Assembly: GCF_004358095.2 (NCBI RefSeq)
Contig: NZ_SMZJ02000002.1
Coordinates: 372,001 to 436,000 of the forward strand
Length of the DNA stretch: 64,000 bases
Reading direction: 5' to 3'
Source: Seonamhaeicola sediminis
GTDB taxonomy: Bacteria; Bacteroidota; Bacteroidia; Flavobacteriales; Flavobacteriaceae
The notes under the pieces are model-generated. The model searched no databases, had not been told where the DNA came from, and saw only the letters and a list, made by a program, of their open reading frames with translations. Position 1 is the first letter of the stretch. Each line of letters starts with the position of its first letter. Of this stretch, positions 56,171 through 64,000 are shown piece by piece. The translations under genes were made by a program, and so were the position numbers.

Positions 56171-57631
56171 ATGTCAATAATTAAAACAACATCAAAAAGT
56201 AAAGTTCCACTAGGGCAAAAAGTGGCGTTTGGTGTTGGCATGCTAGCCAACCAAATGTTTCCTGCTATTCTTGGAATTTTTATGGTGGTTTTAATTCAAG
56301 ATTTAGAGTTTACAGGGTGGATGTGGTCTCTTATATATTTCTTCCCAAGAATTTTTGATGCCATAACAGATCCTATTATGGGTTATATCTCTGATAATAC
56401 AAAATCCAAATGGGGTAGAAGAAGACCCTATGTTTTAATAGGAGCTTTAATAATGGGAGTCTCATATATTTTTATGTGGCAACTATTTAAGGAAAATTCA
56501 TTACAATATAATTTTTGGTATTTCTTCTTATGGTCAATTGTATTTTACTTTGGCCTTACCTTATTTAGCGTGCCTTATGTAGCTATGGGCTATGAAATGA
56601 GTGACGATTTTCATGAACGCACCAGTATTATGGCTGTAGCCCAATGGATAGGACAATGGGCTTGGGTAATAGCTCCTTTATTTTGGATTATCATGTATGA
56701 TCCTAATTGGTTTCCTTCTGCAGAAATAGCTGCACGCCAACTAGCCATTTGGGTAGCCATACCCTGTGCTATTTGTGCTATGGTTCCAGCCATTTTTTTA
56801 AAGAGCAAGTCTACTTTAAATGAAAATTATGAACCAATAAATTTGAAAAAAATAGGTGACAGTTTAAAGAAGATATTTGTTAATAGTTTTGCCGAAGCTT
56901 TCAATATTAAGGAGTTTAGACAACTCTGTGCAGCTACTTTCTTAATTTTCAATGCATTTAATACTGTTGCAGCCCTTACCTTTTTTGTTATTGTTTATAA
57001 GCTGTTTAATGGGGATGCTGCAGCTAGTGGTATTTGGGTGTCTTTGTTCGGGTGTTTGGGTGCTTTGGGTACAACATTTATAGTTATTCCAATAGTTACT
57101 TGGATGTCTAAAATTATGGGTAAGAAAAAAGCATTTATGTGGTCTCAAGGTATTTCAATCATTGGATATATTTTGCTTTGGTTTTTATTTGTTCCTGGTA
57201 AGCCTTGGATGTATATTATTGCACTTCCATTTTTTTCCTTCGGAATAGGCAGTCTTTTTACAATAATGATGTCTATGACAGCCGATGTCATTGATATAGA
57301 TGAATTAAATTCAGGATTAAGAAGGGAAGGTATCTTTGGAGCCATTTATTGGTGGATGGTTAAAATTGGTTTTGCCATTGCCGGAGCTCTAAGTGGTGTT
57401 ATTATTTCTATTGTGGGATTTAACCCCGATCTAACTACCACAGAACAACAAACAGCCGTTGATGGTCTTCATGCTTTTTTCTGTTTTTTCCCAATGGTAG
57501 GTACATTGCTTGCCATGTATATCATGCGTAATTATAATGTAACTGAAGAGCGATCTAATGAGATTAGAGCTGAATTAGATAAAAGAAAAGTGAATTCTAA
57601 TTTTAATGCAAATGTCGTACAGAGTAGATAA
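56171..57631 (+). CDS. GPH-type MFS sugar symporter (copy 2)
   Basis: A 486-residue, twelve-helix transporter closely related to copy 1 at 53079: FFPRIFDAITDPIMGYISDNTKSKWGRRRPYVLIG and DVIDIDELNSGLRREGIFGAIYWW are the matching signatures. Its 3' end overlaps the start of the second GH17 by 20 bp (if that starts at 57612), a sign of translational coupling. Two symporters in one operon suggest different oligosaccharide lengths or linkages, or a simple duplication of a symporter-GH17 cassette. Confidence 0.92.
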   Translation: MSIIKTTSKSKVPLGQKVAFGVGMLANQMFPAILGIFMVVLIQDLEFTGWMWSLIYFFPRIFDAITDPIMGYISDNTKSKWGRRRPYVLIGALIMGVSYIFMWQLFKENSLQYNFWYFFLWSIVFYFGLTLFSVPYVAMGYEMSDDFHERTSIMAVAQWIGQWAWVIAPLFWIIMYDPNWFPSAEIAARQLAIWVAIPCAICAMVPAIFLKSKSTLNENYEPINLKKIGDSLKKIFVNSFAEAFNIKEFRQLCAATFLIFNAFNTVAALTFFVIVYKLFNGDAAASGIWVSLFGCLGALGTTFIVIPIVTWMSKIMGKKKAFMWSQGISIIGYILLWFLFVPGKPWMYIIALPFFSFGIGSLFTIMMSMTADVIDIDELNSGLRREGIFGAIYWWMVKIGFAIAGALSGVIISIVGFNPDLTTTEQQTAVDGLHAFFCFFPMVGTLLAMYIMRNYNVTEERSNEIRAELDKRKVNSNFNANVVQSR

Positions 57632-58541
57632 AGTAATGTCCTTATCAGGAGGTCATCTTGAGAATAAAACCTTAAAGGGATTACAAAACCTTTTTAAGCG
57701 TGTCTTTAATAATGGTATGCATGGACTTTGTTTTAGTCCCTATCTAGAAGGACAGGAACCTGGAGATCATATTACTGAAAAGCAAATTAGAAAGAGAATG
57801 AAAATCATTAAACCATACACAAAATGGATACGTTCTTTTTCTTGTACTGAAGGTAATGAACTTATCCCAATAATAGCAAAAGAGTATGGTATTAAAACTT
57901 TGGTGGGCGCATGGTTAGGTAATGATAATGAAATTAATAAAAAGGAAATAGCAGGTCTTAAAAGACTCGCTAATCAAGGTTATGTAGATATTGGCGCTGT
58001 GGGTAATGAGGTTATGTACAGAGGTGATTTGACTGAGGATGAATTAATAGGCTTTATTTATGATGTAAAACGAGATTTAACTAATACTCCTGTTGGTTAT
58101 GTGGATGCCTATTATGAATTTAGTCACAGACCAAAAATAACCCAGGCTTGTGATGTTATTCTAGCTAACTGTTACCCATTTTGGGAAGGTTGCAGTAATG
58201 AGTACTCTTTAATCTATATCAAAGATATGTATAACCAAGCTATTAAGGCGGCTAATGGTAAAAAAGTAATTATCACAGAAACTGGATGGCCCAGTGATGG
58301 TAAACCTTTACAAGGAGCTATACCATCGTATGAAAATGCTATGAAGTATTTTATAAATACCCAGCAATGGTCTAAAGAAGATAATGTTGATATATTCTAT
58401 TTTTCATCATTCGATGAATCTTGGAAAGTAGGTGCTGAGGGCGATGTTGGTGCCTTTTGGGGATTATGGGATAAGAATGAACAAACAAAGTTTTACAGTA
58501 ACAGTCCATTATCAATTAAAAACATAAAGGTATTTCTATAA
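57612..58541 (+). CDS. GH17 beta-1,3-glucanase/transglycosidase without signal peptide (copy 2)
   Basis: A 309-residue GH17 protein homologous to the one at 55236. Glu133 in AVGNEVMYR is the acid/base and Glu223 in ITETGWPSDG the nucleophile. The start at 57612 is chosen because it gives MSYR, the same N-terminus as copy 1; the ATG at 57606 would add only two residues. No signal peptide, so cytoplasmic. It overlaps the symporter gene by 20 bp. A decayed further copy of its 3' end follows 5 bp after the stop codon. Confidence 0.9.
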   Translation: MSYRVDKVMSLSGGHLENKTLKGLQNLFKRVFNNGMHGLCFSPYLEGQEPGDHITEKQIRKRMKIIKPYTKWIRSFSCTEGNELIPIIAKEYGIKTLVGAWLGNDNEINKKEIAGLKRLANQGYVDIGAVGNEVMYRGDLTEDELIGFIYDVKRDLTNTPVGYVDAYYEFSHRPKITQACDVILANCYPFWEGCSNEYSLIYIKDMYNQAIKAANGKKVIITETGWPSDGKPLQGAIPSYENAMKYFINTQQWSKEDNVDIFYFSSFDESWKVGAEGDVGAFWGLWDKNEQTKFYSNSPLSIKNIKVFL

Positions 58542-58546
58542 AACAC

Positions 58547-58729
58547 TTTATCAATACACAGAAGAGAATGATATTGATATCTTTTATTTCTATTTCATTT
58601 GCTGAGTCTTGTAAAGTTGGTTCAGAGCGAGATGTAGTCGCGTAATGGAGACTTTGGGATAAAAATGAAAAGCATAAATTTTTTAAGCAACCTTCTTTGT
58701 TGAAGAAGGGAAAAAGACCAATTATTTAA
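58547..58729 (+). pseudogene. Decayed 3' fragment of a third GH17 gene
   Basis: Translation gives FINTQ (58547-58561), then, after a frame change, ENDIDIFYF (from 58564), then in another frame SFAESCKVGSERDVVA, a stop, WRLWDKNEKHKFF and a C-terminal tail to TAA 58727-58729. These align in order with YFINTQQWSKEDNVDIFYFSS, SFDESWKVGAEGDVGA and WGLWDKNEQTKFY of the intact upstream GH17, including its C-terminal tail. It has frameshifts and at least one in-frame stop, so it is a dead remnant of about 60 codons. Confidence 0.8.
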
Positions 58730-58868
58730 ATAGGATTCTTGAATTAAAATTATTGGGCCTTTTTATACGATTATAAGACTAATAGCATCAAATTAACTGC
58801 TTTTTAAAGTTTTTAAAGGTCTTAGGTAGCACAACATTAATAATCAGAGCAATACAATAATAAAATAC
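58730..58868. other. Intergenic region before PUL unit 3, left part
   Basis: No gene is seen. One diverged operator-like 11-mer, AGCACAACATT (58828-58838), with a single mismatch to the repeats listed next, lies 41 bp upstream of them. Confidence 0.4.
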
Positions 58869-58890
58869 ACCACAACATTACCACAACATT
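58869..58890. promoter_or_regulatory. Operator-like tandem direct repeat, PUL unit 3
   Basis: ACCACAACATT occurs twice in exact tandem (58869-58879 and 58880-58890), fitting ACCWMWACAW. The repeats begin 184 and 173 bp upstream of the -7 box at 59053, that is 20 bp further than the tandem pair in units 1 and 2. Confidence 0.65.
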
Positions 58891-59002
58891 GGCTGTAAAT
58901 GTTTGACTACACCTATTAAATCGAATATTTCATGCTCGTAATAAACTAATAGAAATAGGGCTTTTATGATATATTAATAAATAAAAGCAATAAATATTAA
59001 AG

Positions 59003-59060
59003 TGTATGTATTTTGTATGGGTGTAAAATAAGGATTCTTTAAATAGACCATTTAACTTTG
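59003..59060 (+). promoter_or_regulatory. Promoter of PUL unit 3: 29-bp element plus -7 box
   Basis: The element at 59003-59031 keeps TGTATGT, TTTTGT, GGT and AAAATA of the other two units. After 21 bp comes TAACTTTG (59053-59060), a perfect TAnnTTTG box. The first gene begins 46 bp downstream. Confidence 0.65.
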
Positions 59061-59105
59061 AGAAACAACAACTTATAATACATTATTAATTATTTAAAAC
59101 TATTT

Positions 59106-60443
59106 ATGATGAAAAAAATTACGTTTTTATTAACCCTTATCACTATTTCTTTGGGGTTCGCTCAACAACAAACCTACCTTATAGACTTCGAAGACGGAAA
59201 TGTAGGTAGCGATGCATCTCTTTGGACTTCTTTTAATTCAAATCCCCCATCAGAGGTGGTTACTAATCCTCAAGCCAATGGTGTTAACACAGATGCTACG
59301 ACTAAGGTGTTAAAAATAGTTACACCACCACTCGCAGCTCCAGGCGGAGGTTGTGCTGCAGGTCTTGAAACTGATAACGGCACTATAGGTACTTGGGATT
59401 TAGATTCTGGGGTTCCTAGTAATACATCACTTAGTATGATGGTACATAAATCAACAGTTGGTAGGATTGGAATGCAATTAATTAATTCTACAGGTGGTCT
59501 TGTTGTTGGATTTACTGATGGCGCTACAATACCAGTAACTGTTGCTAACGAGTGGCAACTGATTACCTTTAACTTTTCAATTGATGCATCTAATGTTAGT
59601 AAGCTTGTTATATTTACAGATTGGACTTGTGACCAAGGAGCTACTAGAGCAACTGAGAGCATTTTACATATAGATAATATTACATGGGGTGGTGATAAAG
59701 TTTTGGATCCTGTTATACCAGGTCCACCTGTTGCTTCATTCGTTGATGATTTTGAATCAGGTTTAGGTGATTATGGTGTTGGTGGAGATGGAGGAACATT
59801 AACTTCAATCGCTAATCCAGATCAGACAGCTCCAAATACCTCGGCCAATGTGGCACAATTGTCAGGTATAAATACTAATTTATATACTCATATTGAGAAA
59901 ACTGTTGCAGATGGATTCGATTTATCATCTGGAGACAGAGGTTTTTCAATTATGGTAAGAGGTTCAAGTACTGTACCTGTTAAATTTAAACTTGAAGGAG
60001 GCGCCGTGGTTGATCTTGATTTAACTTACACAGATGTGGGGAATTGGCAGAAATTAGTTTATGATGTTTCAGGTAATACGTCGACAAATAATACTAAACT
60101 GGTTGTGTTTTTTGATATAGAGAATAATACTACTGTTCCAGGTGGAGATTTTCAATTCGATAATATAGAAATGGGAGCTTTAGCTAGCTTAGGAACGGAT
60201 GATTTAAAATTAGAGTCCTTCAAGGCTTTCCCTAACCCAACCCAAGATAGTTGGACCATTAAAACCAAAAATGAGATTATTAATACCATTAAAGTATATG
60301 ATGTTTTAGGTAAAAATGTATTAACAACATCACCAAATGATAGCGAAGCAAATATAAGCGGGAAACAATTAAAAACAGGACTTTACTTTGCAACCATTTT
60401 AACTCAACAAGGACAACAAACATTAAGGCTAGTAAAGCAATAG
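59106..60443 (+). CDS. Secreted glycan-binding protein with two CBM-like domains and T9SS sorting tail
   Basis: A 445-residue exported protein. Signal peptide (to about residue 19, GFAQ), two jelly-roll domains (about 22-200, FEDGNVGSDASLW to LHIDNITWGG; about 210-360, FVDDFESGLGDYG to FQFDNIEMGA) and a C-terminal type A type IX secretion signal (about 367-445, FKAFPNPTQDSWTI, VYDVLGKNV, LKTGLYFATI). Delivered through T9SS to the surface or medium. No catalytic motif, so it is taken as a polysaccharide-binding protein. First gene of unit 3. Confidence 0.85.
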   Translation: MMKKITFLLTLITISLGFAQQQTYLIDFEDGNVGSDASLWTSFNSNPPSEVVTNPQANGVNTDATTKVLKIVTPPLAAPGGGCAAGLETDNGTIGTWDLDSGVPSNTSLSMMVHKSTVGRIGMQLINSTGGLVVGFTDGATIPVTVANEWQLITFNFSIDASNVSKLVIFTDWTCDQGATRATESILHIDNITWGGDKVLDPVIPGPPVASFVDDFESGLGDYGVGGDGGTLTSIANPDQTAPNTSANVAQLSGINTNLYTHIEKTVADGFDLSSGDRGFSIMVRGSSTVPVKFKLEGGAVVDLDLTYTDVGNWQKLVYDVSGNTSTNNTKLVVFFDIENNTTVPGGDFQFDNIEMGALASLGTDDLKLESFKAFPNPTQDSWTIKTKNEIINTIKVYDVLGKNVLTTSPNDSEANISGKQLKTGLYFATILTQQGQQTLRLVKQ

Positions 60444-60465
60444 AGTTTGTAATAATAATTATTCG

Positions 60466-60493
60466 AAAAGGTGCTTTTTCAGGCACCTTTTTT
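60466..60493 (+). terminator. Terminator after the T9SS binding protein
   Basis: A 9-bp stem (60466-60474 with 60483-60491; core GGTGC/GCACC), an 8-base loop and a T run to 60493. GH81 starts 20 bp later, so read-through is needed unless it has its own promoter. Confidence 0.8.
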
Positions 60494-60513
60494 ATTAAAC
60501 TATACTAAATGCC

Positions 60514-63500
60514 ATGAAAGCGCCAATATCAAGCTTAGTGTTTGTATTATTGTTTATTATTGCCATCACAGCCCATTCACAAGTTGCAGTTGGCAATGGT
60601 AGTTATACAACAACATTCCCTGGAACGGACTCTGCCGGAAGAAATGGATTTCCTTCAGGTACTCCTTTCATATCTGGAACGGCTTCAGGAAAACCTGTTC
60701 CTACAAATGATTGGTGGTCTGCTTTGATAAAAAATGGTTCAGCAGATAATCTGTTTAACTATCCCATGACTATGAAAACAGTTAATCAAGGTGTGGTGGT
60801 AACCTATATTCCATGGGGCGTTATTGATGATCAACAACCAATTATTGTTGGAGTTCAAGGTCTAAATGCCAGCCAAACTACCGTTTCAGATTATTCTGAT
60901 TGGACTGTGACTATGGATTGGTCAAGCAAATTCAAAGCTACCTCGGGTATAGGAATGCCATTTATTTATTTTGAAAAGGAAAATACAGAAGTTGCTTCTA
61001 TTACCATAAACCTTGGAACAGTAAACGTTTCGGGTGAAATGATTACGGTTACTGATGCTAGGAATGGTGGAGATTTTGCTATTTATGCTCCTGTAGGCAG
61101 TACCTGGACGCAAAATGGAAACACCTATACTTCTACGCTAAATGGAAACAATTATTGGTCTATGGCCATGATTCCATTAACCGCATCCAACGTTAACACT
61201 GTGGCTAATGAATATAAAAAATACGCCTATGTATTTCCTACAAATACAGAAGTAGCCTGGAGTTTTAACGAAAGTACATCCAAGGTTACAACAGTCTTTA
61301 ATACAGCGGTTGATGTGAAAGACGGTTCGGTAGTTAACACCAATATACTTCAAGGTTTATTACCGCATCAATGGGATAATTTGGCTTCTGGTTCTCCAGT
61401 ACCTAATGGATATACTTATGATAGTGTAAGAGGTGATTTAAAAACTTTAGTAGGAAACTCGTTTACAGTTGAAAATACTTTTAAAGGGATACTTCCCACC
61501 CTTCCCTACTTAGCAAACTACAGCGACAGTTTTAGTCCAGCAGACCTACAGACGAAAATATCTCAAATTGAAAATGATGCTTTAGCAACTTGGACGGACT
61601 CTTATAACGAAGGCCAGGTAATGAATCGTTTAATACAAACCGCAAGAATTGCTGATCAAATGGGCAATACGGTTGCTAGAGATAAAATGGTGGCAACTAT
61701 TAAAGAGCGATTGGAAGACTGGTTAACCTATCAATCTGGTGAGGTGGCATTTTTGTTTTACTATAATAGCAATTGGTCTGCCATGTTGGGTTATCCGGCA
61801 GGACATGGGCAAGATAACAATATTAATGATCACCATTTTCATTGGGGATACTTTATCCATGCAGCAGCCTTCATGGAACAGTTTGAACCTGGTTGGGCGG
61901 ATCAATGGGGCGATATGGTAAATTTATTAGTTAGGGATGCTGCTTCTTCTAACAGAAGTGACACTCAATTTCCATTCTTAAGAAATTTTAGTCCTTATGC
62001 CGGACATTGCTGGGCTAATGGTTTTGCATCATTTCCGCAAGGAAACGACCAGGAGTCAACATCAGAAAGTATGCAGTTTAACTCCTCTTTAATTCACTGG
62101 GGTTCAATTACTGGAAATGACACTATTAGAGACCTTGGAATTTACCTATATACAACAGAGCAAACGGCAGTAGAAGAGTATTGGCTTGATATGAACGAAA
62201 GAATCTTTCCAACATCTCAATATAGCTTGGTGTCTCGTGTTTGGGGAAATTCTTATGATAATGGGACTTTTTGGACATCAGATATTGCAGCTTCTTACGG
62301 TATAGAGCTATACCCCATGCATGGTGGATCTTTATATCTAGGACAAAATACAGCTTATGTTCAAAAGATATGGAACGAACTAAAGGCGTTTACAGGAATT
62401 TTAAATCCAAATGATACCAATCCAAATTTATGGCACGATACCATTTGGAAGTATTTATCATTTTTAGACCCTGCTGAAGCCATATCGCTTTATAACGCTG
62501 ACCCTGATAGGGTTTTAAAATTTGGTGTTTCTGATGCACAAACCTACCATTGGTTACACGCTATGAATGCCATGGGACAATTAGATGCTACTATAACTGC
62601 TAATCATCCTATAGCAGCAGTATTTAATGACGCAGGAGACAAAACCTATGTGGGGCACAATTATTCAGATACTCCTATCATAATAACGTTTTCAGATGGT
62701 TTTATGTTAGATGTACCAGCCAATTCAATGGCTACTAATAAAGACGTTAATGTTTCTGGAACCATAACATCAAACATCTCAGAAGGTGATGAAAATGATA
62801 GTGCTATCCTAACCGTAACCACTACAGGAGGCAATATCACCAAAGTCGAGTTTTATAATGGCAATACCCTTTTAGGAGAAGATACTACAACACCATACAA
62901 TATGAATACAGGAACTCTACCATTTGGTATTCATAATGTGTATGCAAAAGTTTATGCTGGAACGAACTTTAATGTTACAAACATTGTAAGCATTCAAATA
63001 GGAAGCCAAGTACCATATTCTGGTACAGCCTCTACAATTCCTGGAACCATTGAAGCTGGTCATTATGATGTTTATGAAGGCGGAAATGGCCAAAACATAG
63101 CTTATTTTGATGGATCTATAGACAACCAAGGTGGTTTTAGACCAACAGAATATGTAGATGCTAAAAGCGTAGCTGGAGAAGGTGACACTGTAGGCTGGCT
63201 TTCTGGTGGCGAATGGATGGAATACACTGTAAATGTAGCAACCACCGGATGTTATAATTTAAGTATAAGGTATACTTCAGGAAACACGAGTGGAGGCGGT
63301 CCTATTTATTTTGAAGTAGATGGTATAAAAATTAGTTCAGATATTGCTTTTGCATATACAGGAGATTGGAATAACTGGAGTTCAAAAGCAACAACTATAG
63401 ACTTAACAGCAGGAATCCACGTTTTAAGATTAGGAGTCTCTAATGGTGAGGTTAATATAGGCCGGATGACATTCTCATACAACTCAAATGTTTGTGAACC

Positions 63501-64000
63501 CCCCGTAGAAAATACAGGATTACCATTCGATTTTGAAACAACACCTGTTACTGCTGATTTTGAAGACTTTGATGGTGGCACAGGAACTGTAGAAGCTGTT
63601 TCGGGCCCACGAACTATTGGAAACTCTAGTGCTAACCTAGCTAAAATAGTTAGAAATGGCGGCGCTGTTTGGGCAGGTTCTAAATTAACTTTAAACGAAC
63701 CTTTAAACTTCTCCACTAAGGGATATATTACACTTAAAATTTGGACAGACGCTCCTATTGGAACCACTGTAAAAATGAAATTAGAACAAGGCTCTCCTGC
63801 AGTAAGTGCATATGACCTAGATAGAGTTACCACTAAAACAGGAGAATGGGAAACATTAAGCTGGAATTTCTCTGGGTTAGGTATAACTGCTTTTGATAGA
63901 TTGGCATTTATGTTTGATTTTGGTAACCTTGGCGATGGAACAGCAACCTCTACATTTTATTTTGATGATGTACAACATGTTGCAACGCTATCGTCACAAA
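60514..64000 (+). CDS. GH81 endo-beta-1,3-glucanase with Ig-like and CBM6-like domains (3' end beyond window)
   Basis: An open frame of at least 1,162 codons from the ATG at 60514, still open at the right edge. Signal peptide (to about residue 23, AHSQ). The GH81 domain covers about 30-720: the family motif DHHFHWGY starts at Asp439, and NDQESTSES at 511-519 carries the candidate catalytic glutamates Glu514 and Glu518. An Ig-like (Big_9-type) domain (about 750-835), a CBM6-like domain (about 842-990, EAGHYDVYEGG and GEWMEYTVNV) and a further CBM-like domain (about 1000-1160) follow. A T9SS tail may lie outside the window. It would cut long beta-1,3-glucan chains outside the cell. Confidence 0.92.
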   Translation, partial: MKAPISSLVFVLLFIIAITAHSQVAVGNGSYTTTFPGTDSAGRNGFPSGTPFISGTASGKPVPTNDWWSALIKNGSADNLFNYPMTMKTVNQGVVVTYIPWGVIDDQQPIIVGVQGLNASQTTVSDYSDWTVTMDWSSKFKATSGIGMPFIYFEKENTEVASITINLGTVNVSGEMITVTDARNGGDFAIYAPVGSTWTQNGNTYTSTLNGNNYWSMAMIPLTASNVNTVANEYKKYAYVFPTNTEVAWSFNESTSKVTTVFNTAVDVKDGSVVNTNILQGLLPHQWDNLASGSPVPNGYTYDSVRGDLKTLVGNSFTVENTFKGILPTLPYLANYSDSFSPADLQTKISQIENDALATWTDSYNEGQVMNRLIQTARIADQMGNTVARDKMVATIKERLEDWLTYQSGEVAFLFYYNSNWSAMLGYPAGHGQDNNINDHHFHWGYFIHAAAFMEQFEPGWADQWGDMVNLLVRDAASSNRSDTQFPFLRNFSPYAGHCWANGFASFPQGNDQESTSESMQFNSSLIHWGSITGNDTIRDLGIYLYTTEQTAVEEYWLDMNERIFPTSQYSLVSRVWGNSYDNGTFWTSDIAASYGIELYPMHGGSLYLGQNTAYVQKIWNELKAFTGILNPNDTNPNLWHDTIWKYLSFLDPAEAISLYNADPDRVLKFGVSDAQTYHWLHAMNAMGQLDATITANHPIAAVFNDAGDKTYVGHNYSDTPIIITFSDGFMLDVPANSMATNKDVNVSGTITSNISEGDENDSAILTVTTTGGNITKVEFYNGNTLLGEDTTTPYNMNTGTLPFGIHNVYAKVYAGTNFNVTNIVSIQIGSQVPYSGTASTIPGTIEAGHYDVYEGGNGQNIAYFDGSIDNQGGFRPTEYVDAKSVAGEGDTVGWLSGGEWMEYTVNVATTGCYNLSIRYTSGNTSGGGPIYFEVDGIKISSDIAFAYTGDWNNWSSKATTIDLTAGIHVLRLGVSNGEVNIGRMTFSYNSNVCEPPVENTGLPFDFETTPVTADFEDFDGGTGTVEAVSGPRTIGNSSANLAKIVRNGGAVWAGSKLTLNEPLNFSTKGYITLKIWTDAPIGTTVKMKLEQGSPAVSAYDLDRVTTKTGEWETLSWNFSGLGITAFDRLAFMFDFGNLGDGTATSTFYFDDVQHVATLSSQ

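Noticed and set aside
58911-58921. ACCTATTAAAT as a further operator copy in unit 3
   Set aside because: It breaks the invariant ACA of the consensus and its spacing does not match the other units.

Overview
The window looks like a chromosomal segment of a marine Flavobacteriaceae bacterium (Bacteroidota). Signs of this are the AT-rich sequence, Bacteroidota-type -7 boxes (TAnnTTTG) without clear Shine-Dalgarno sites, a SusC/SusD pair, a type IX secretion C-terminal tail, surface lipoproteins with acidic residues after the lipobox cysteine, and a FecI/FecR/TonB-receptor operon. No transposase, integrase, rRNA or CRISPR array was seen.

Left part (1-26,700) is mostly core genome. It begins with a diacylglycerol-kinase-like gene broken by a frameshift, then a leftward ECF sigma / FecR / TonB receptor operon, an OmpH/Skp-like lipoprotein, a methyltransferase, mnmG flanked by two perfect parS-type sites, ybeY, a large DUF4175-like membrane coiled-coil protein, gltX, a Band 7 protein, a two-component system, a FemAB-like protein, glnS with a C-terminal extension, folB, tRNA-Cys and a LysE-type exporter.

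Right part (26,877-64,000) is one large polysaccharide utilization locus for a beta-1,3(/1,6)-glucan, most likely laminarin. A membrane-anchored one-component regulator (Reg_prop/Y_Y_Y plus LuxR-type HTH) precedes three rightward transcription units. Unit 1: SusC, SusD, a glycan-binding lipoprotein with three related modules, a PKD lipoprotein and a GH16. Unit 2: a clan GH-A hydrolase fused to a predicted outer-membrane barrel, two binding lipoproteins, GH16, a GH149-like beta-1,3-glucan phosphorylase, a GH17-like lipoprotein, GH30, two GPH/MFS symporters, an unknown membrane protein, two signal-less GH17 enzymes and a decayed third GH17. Unit 3: a T9SS-tailed binding protein and a GH81 that runs off the right edge.

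The proposed flow is surface cleavage by GH16, GH81 and the GH-barrel fusion, SusCD import, periplasmic trimming and debranching by the GH17-like lipoprotein and GH30, inner-membrane symport, then cytoplasmic GH17 action and phosphorolysis by GH149 to glucose-1-phosphate.

The most notable new observation is cis-regulatory. All three units are preceded by 11-bp direct repeats fitting ACCWMWACAW. In units 1 and 2 they sit at identical distances (185, 164 and 153 bp) upstream of a -7-like box, and all three units share a 29-bp element exactly 21 bp before that box. These are good candidates for the regulator's binding sites and its activator-dependent promoter. All functional calls rest on reading the sequence and family knowledge; no database search was run.
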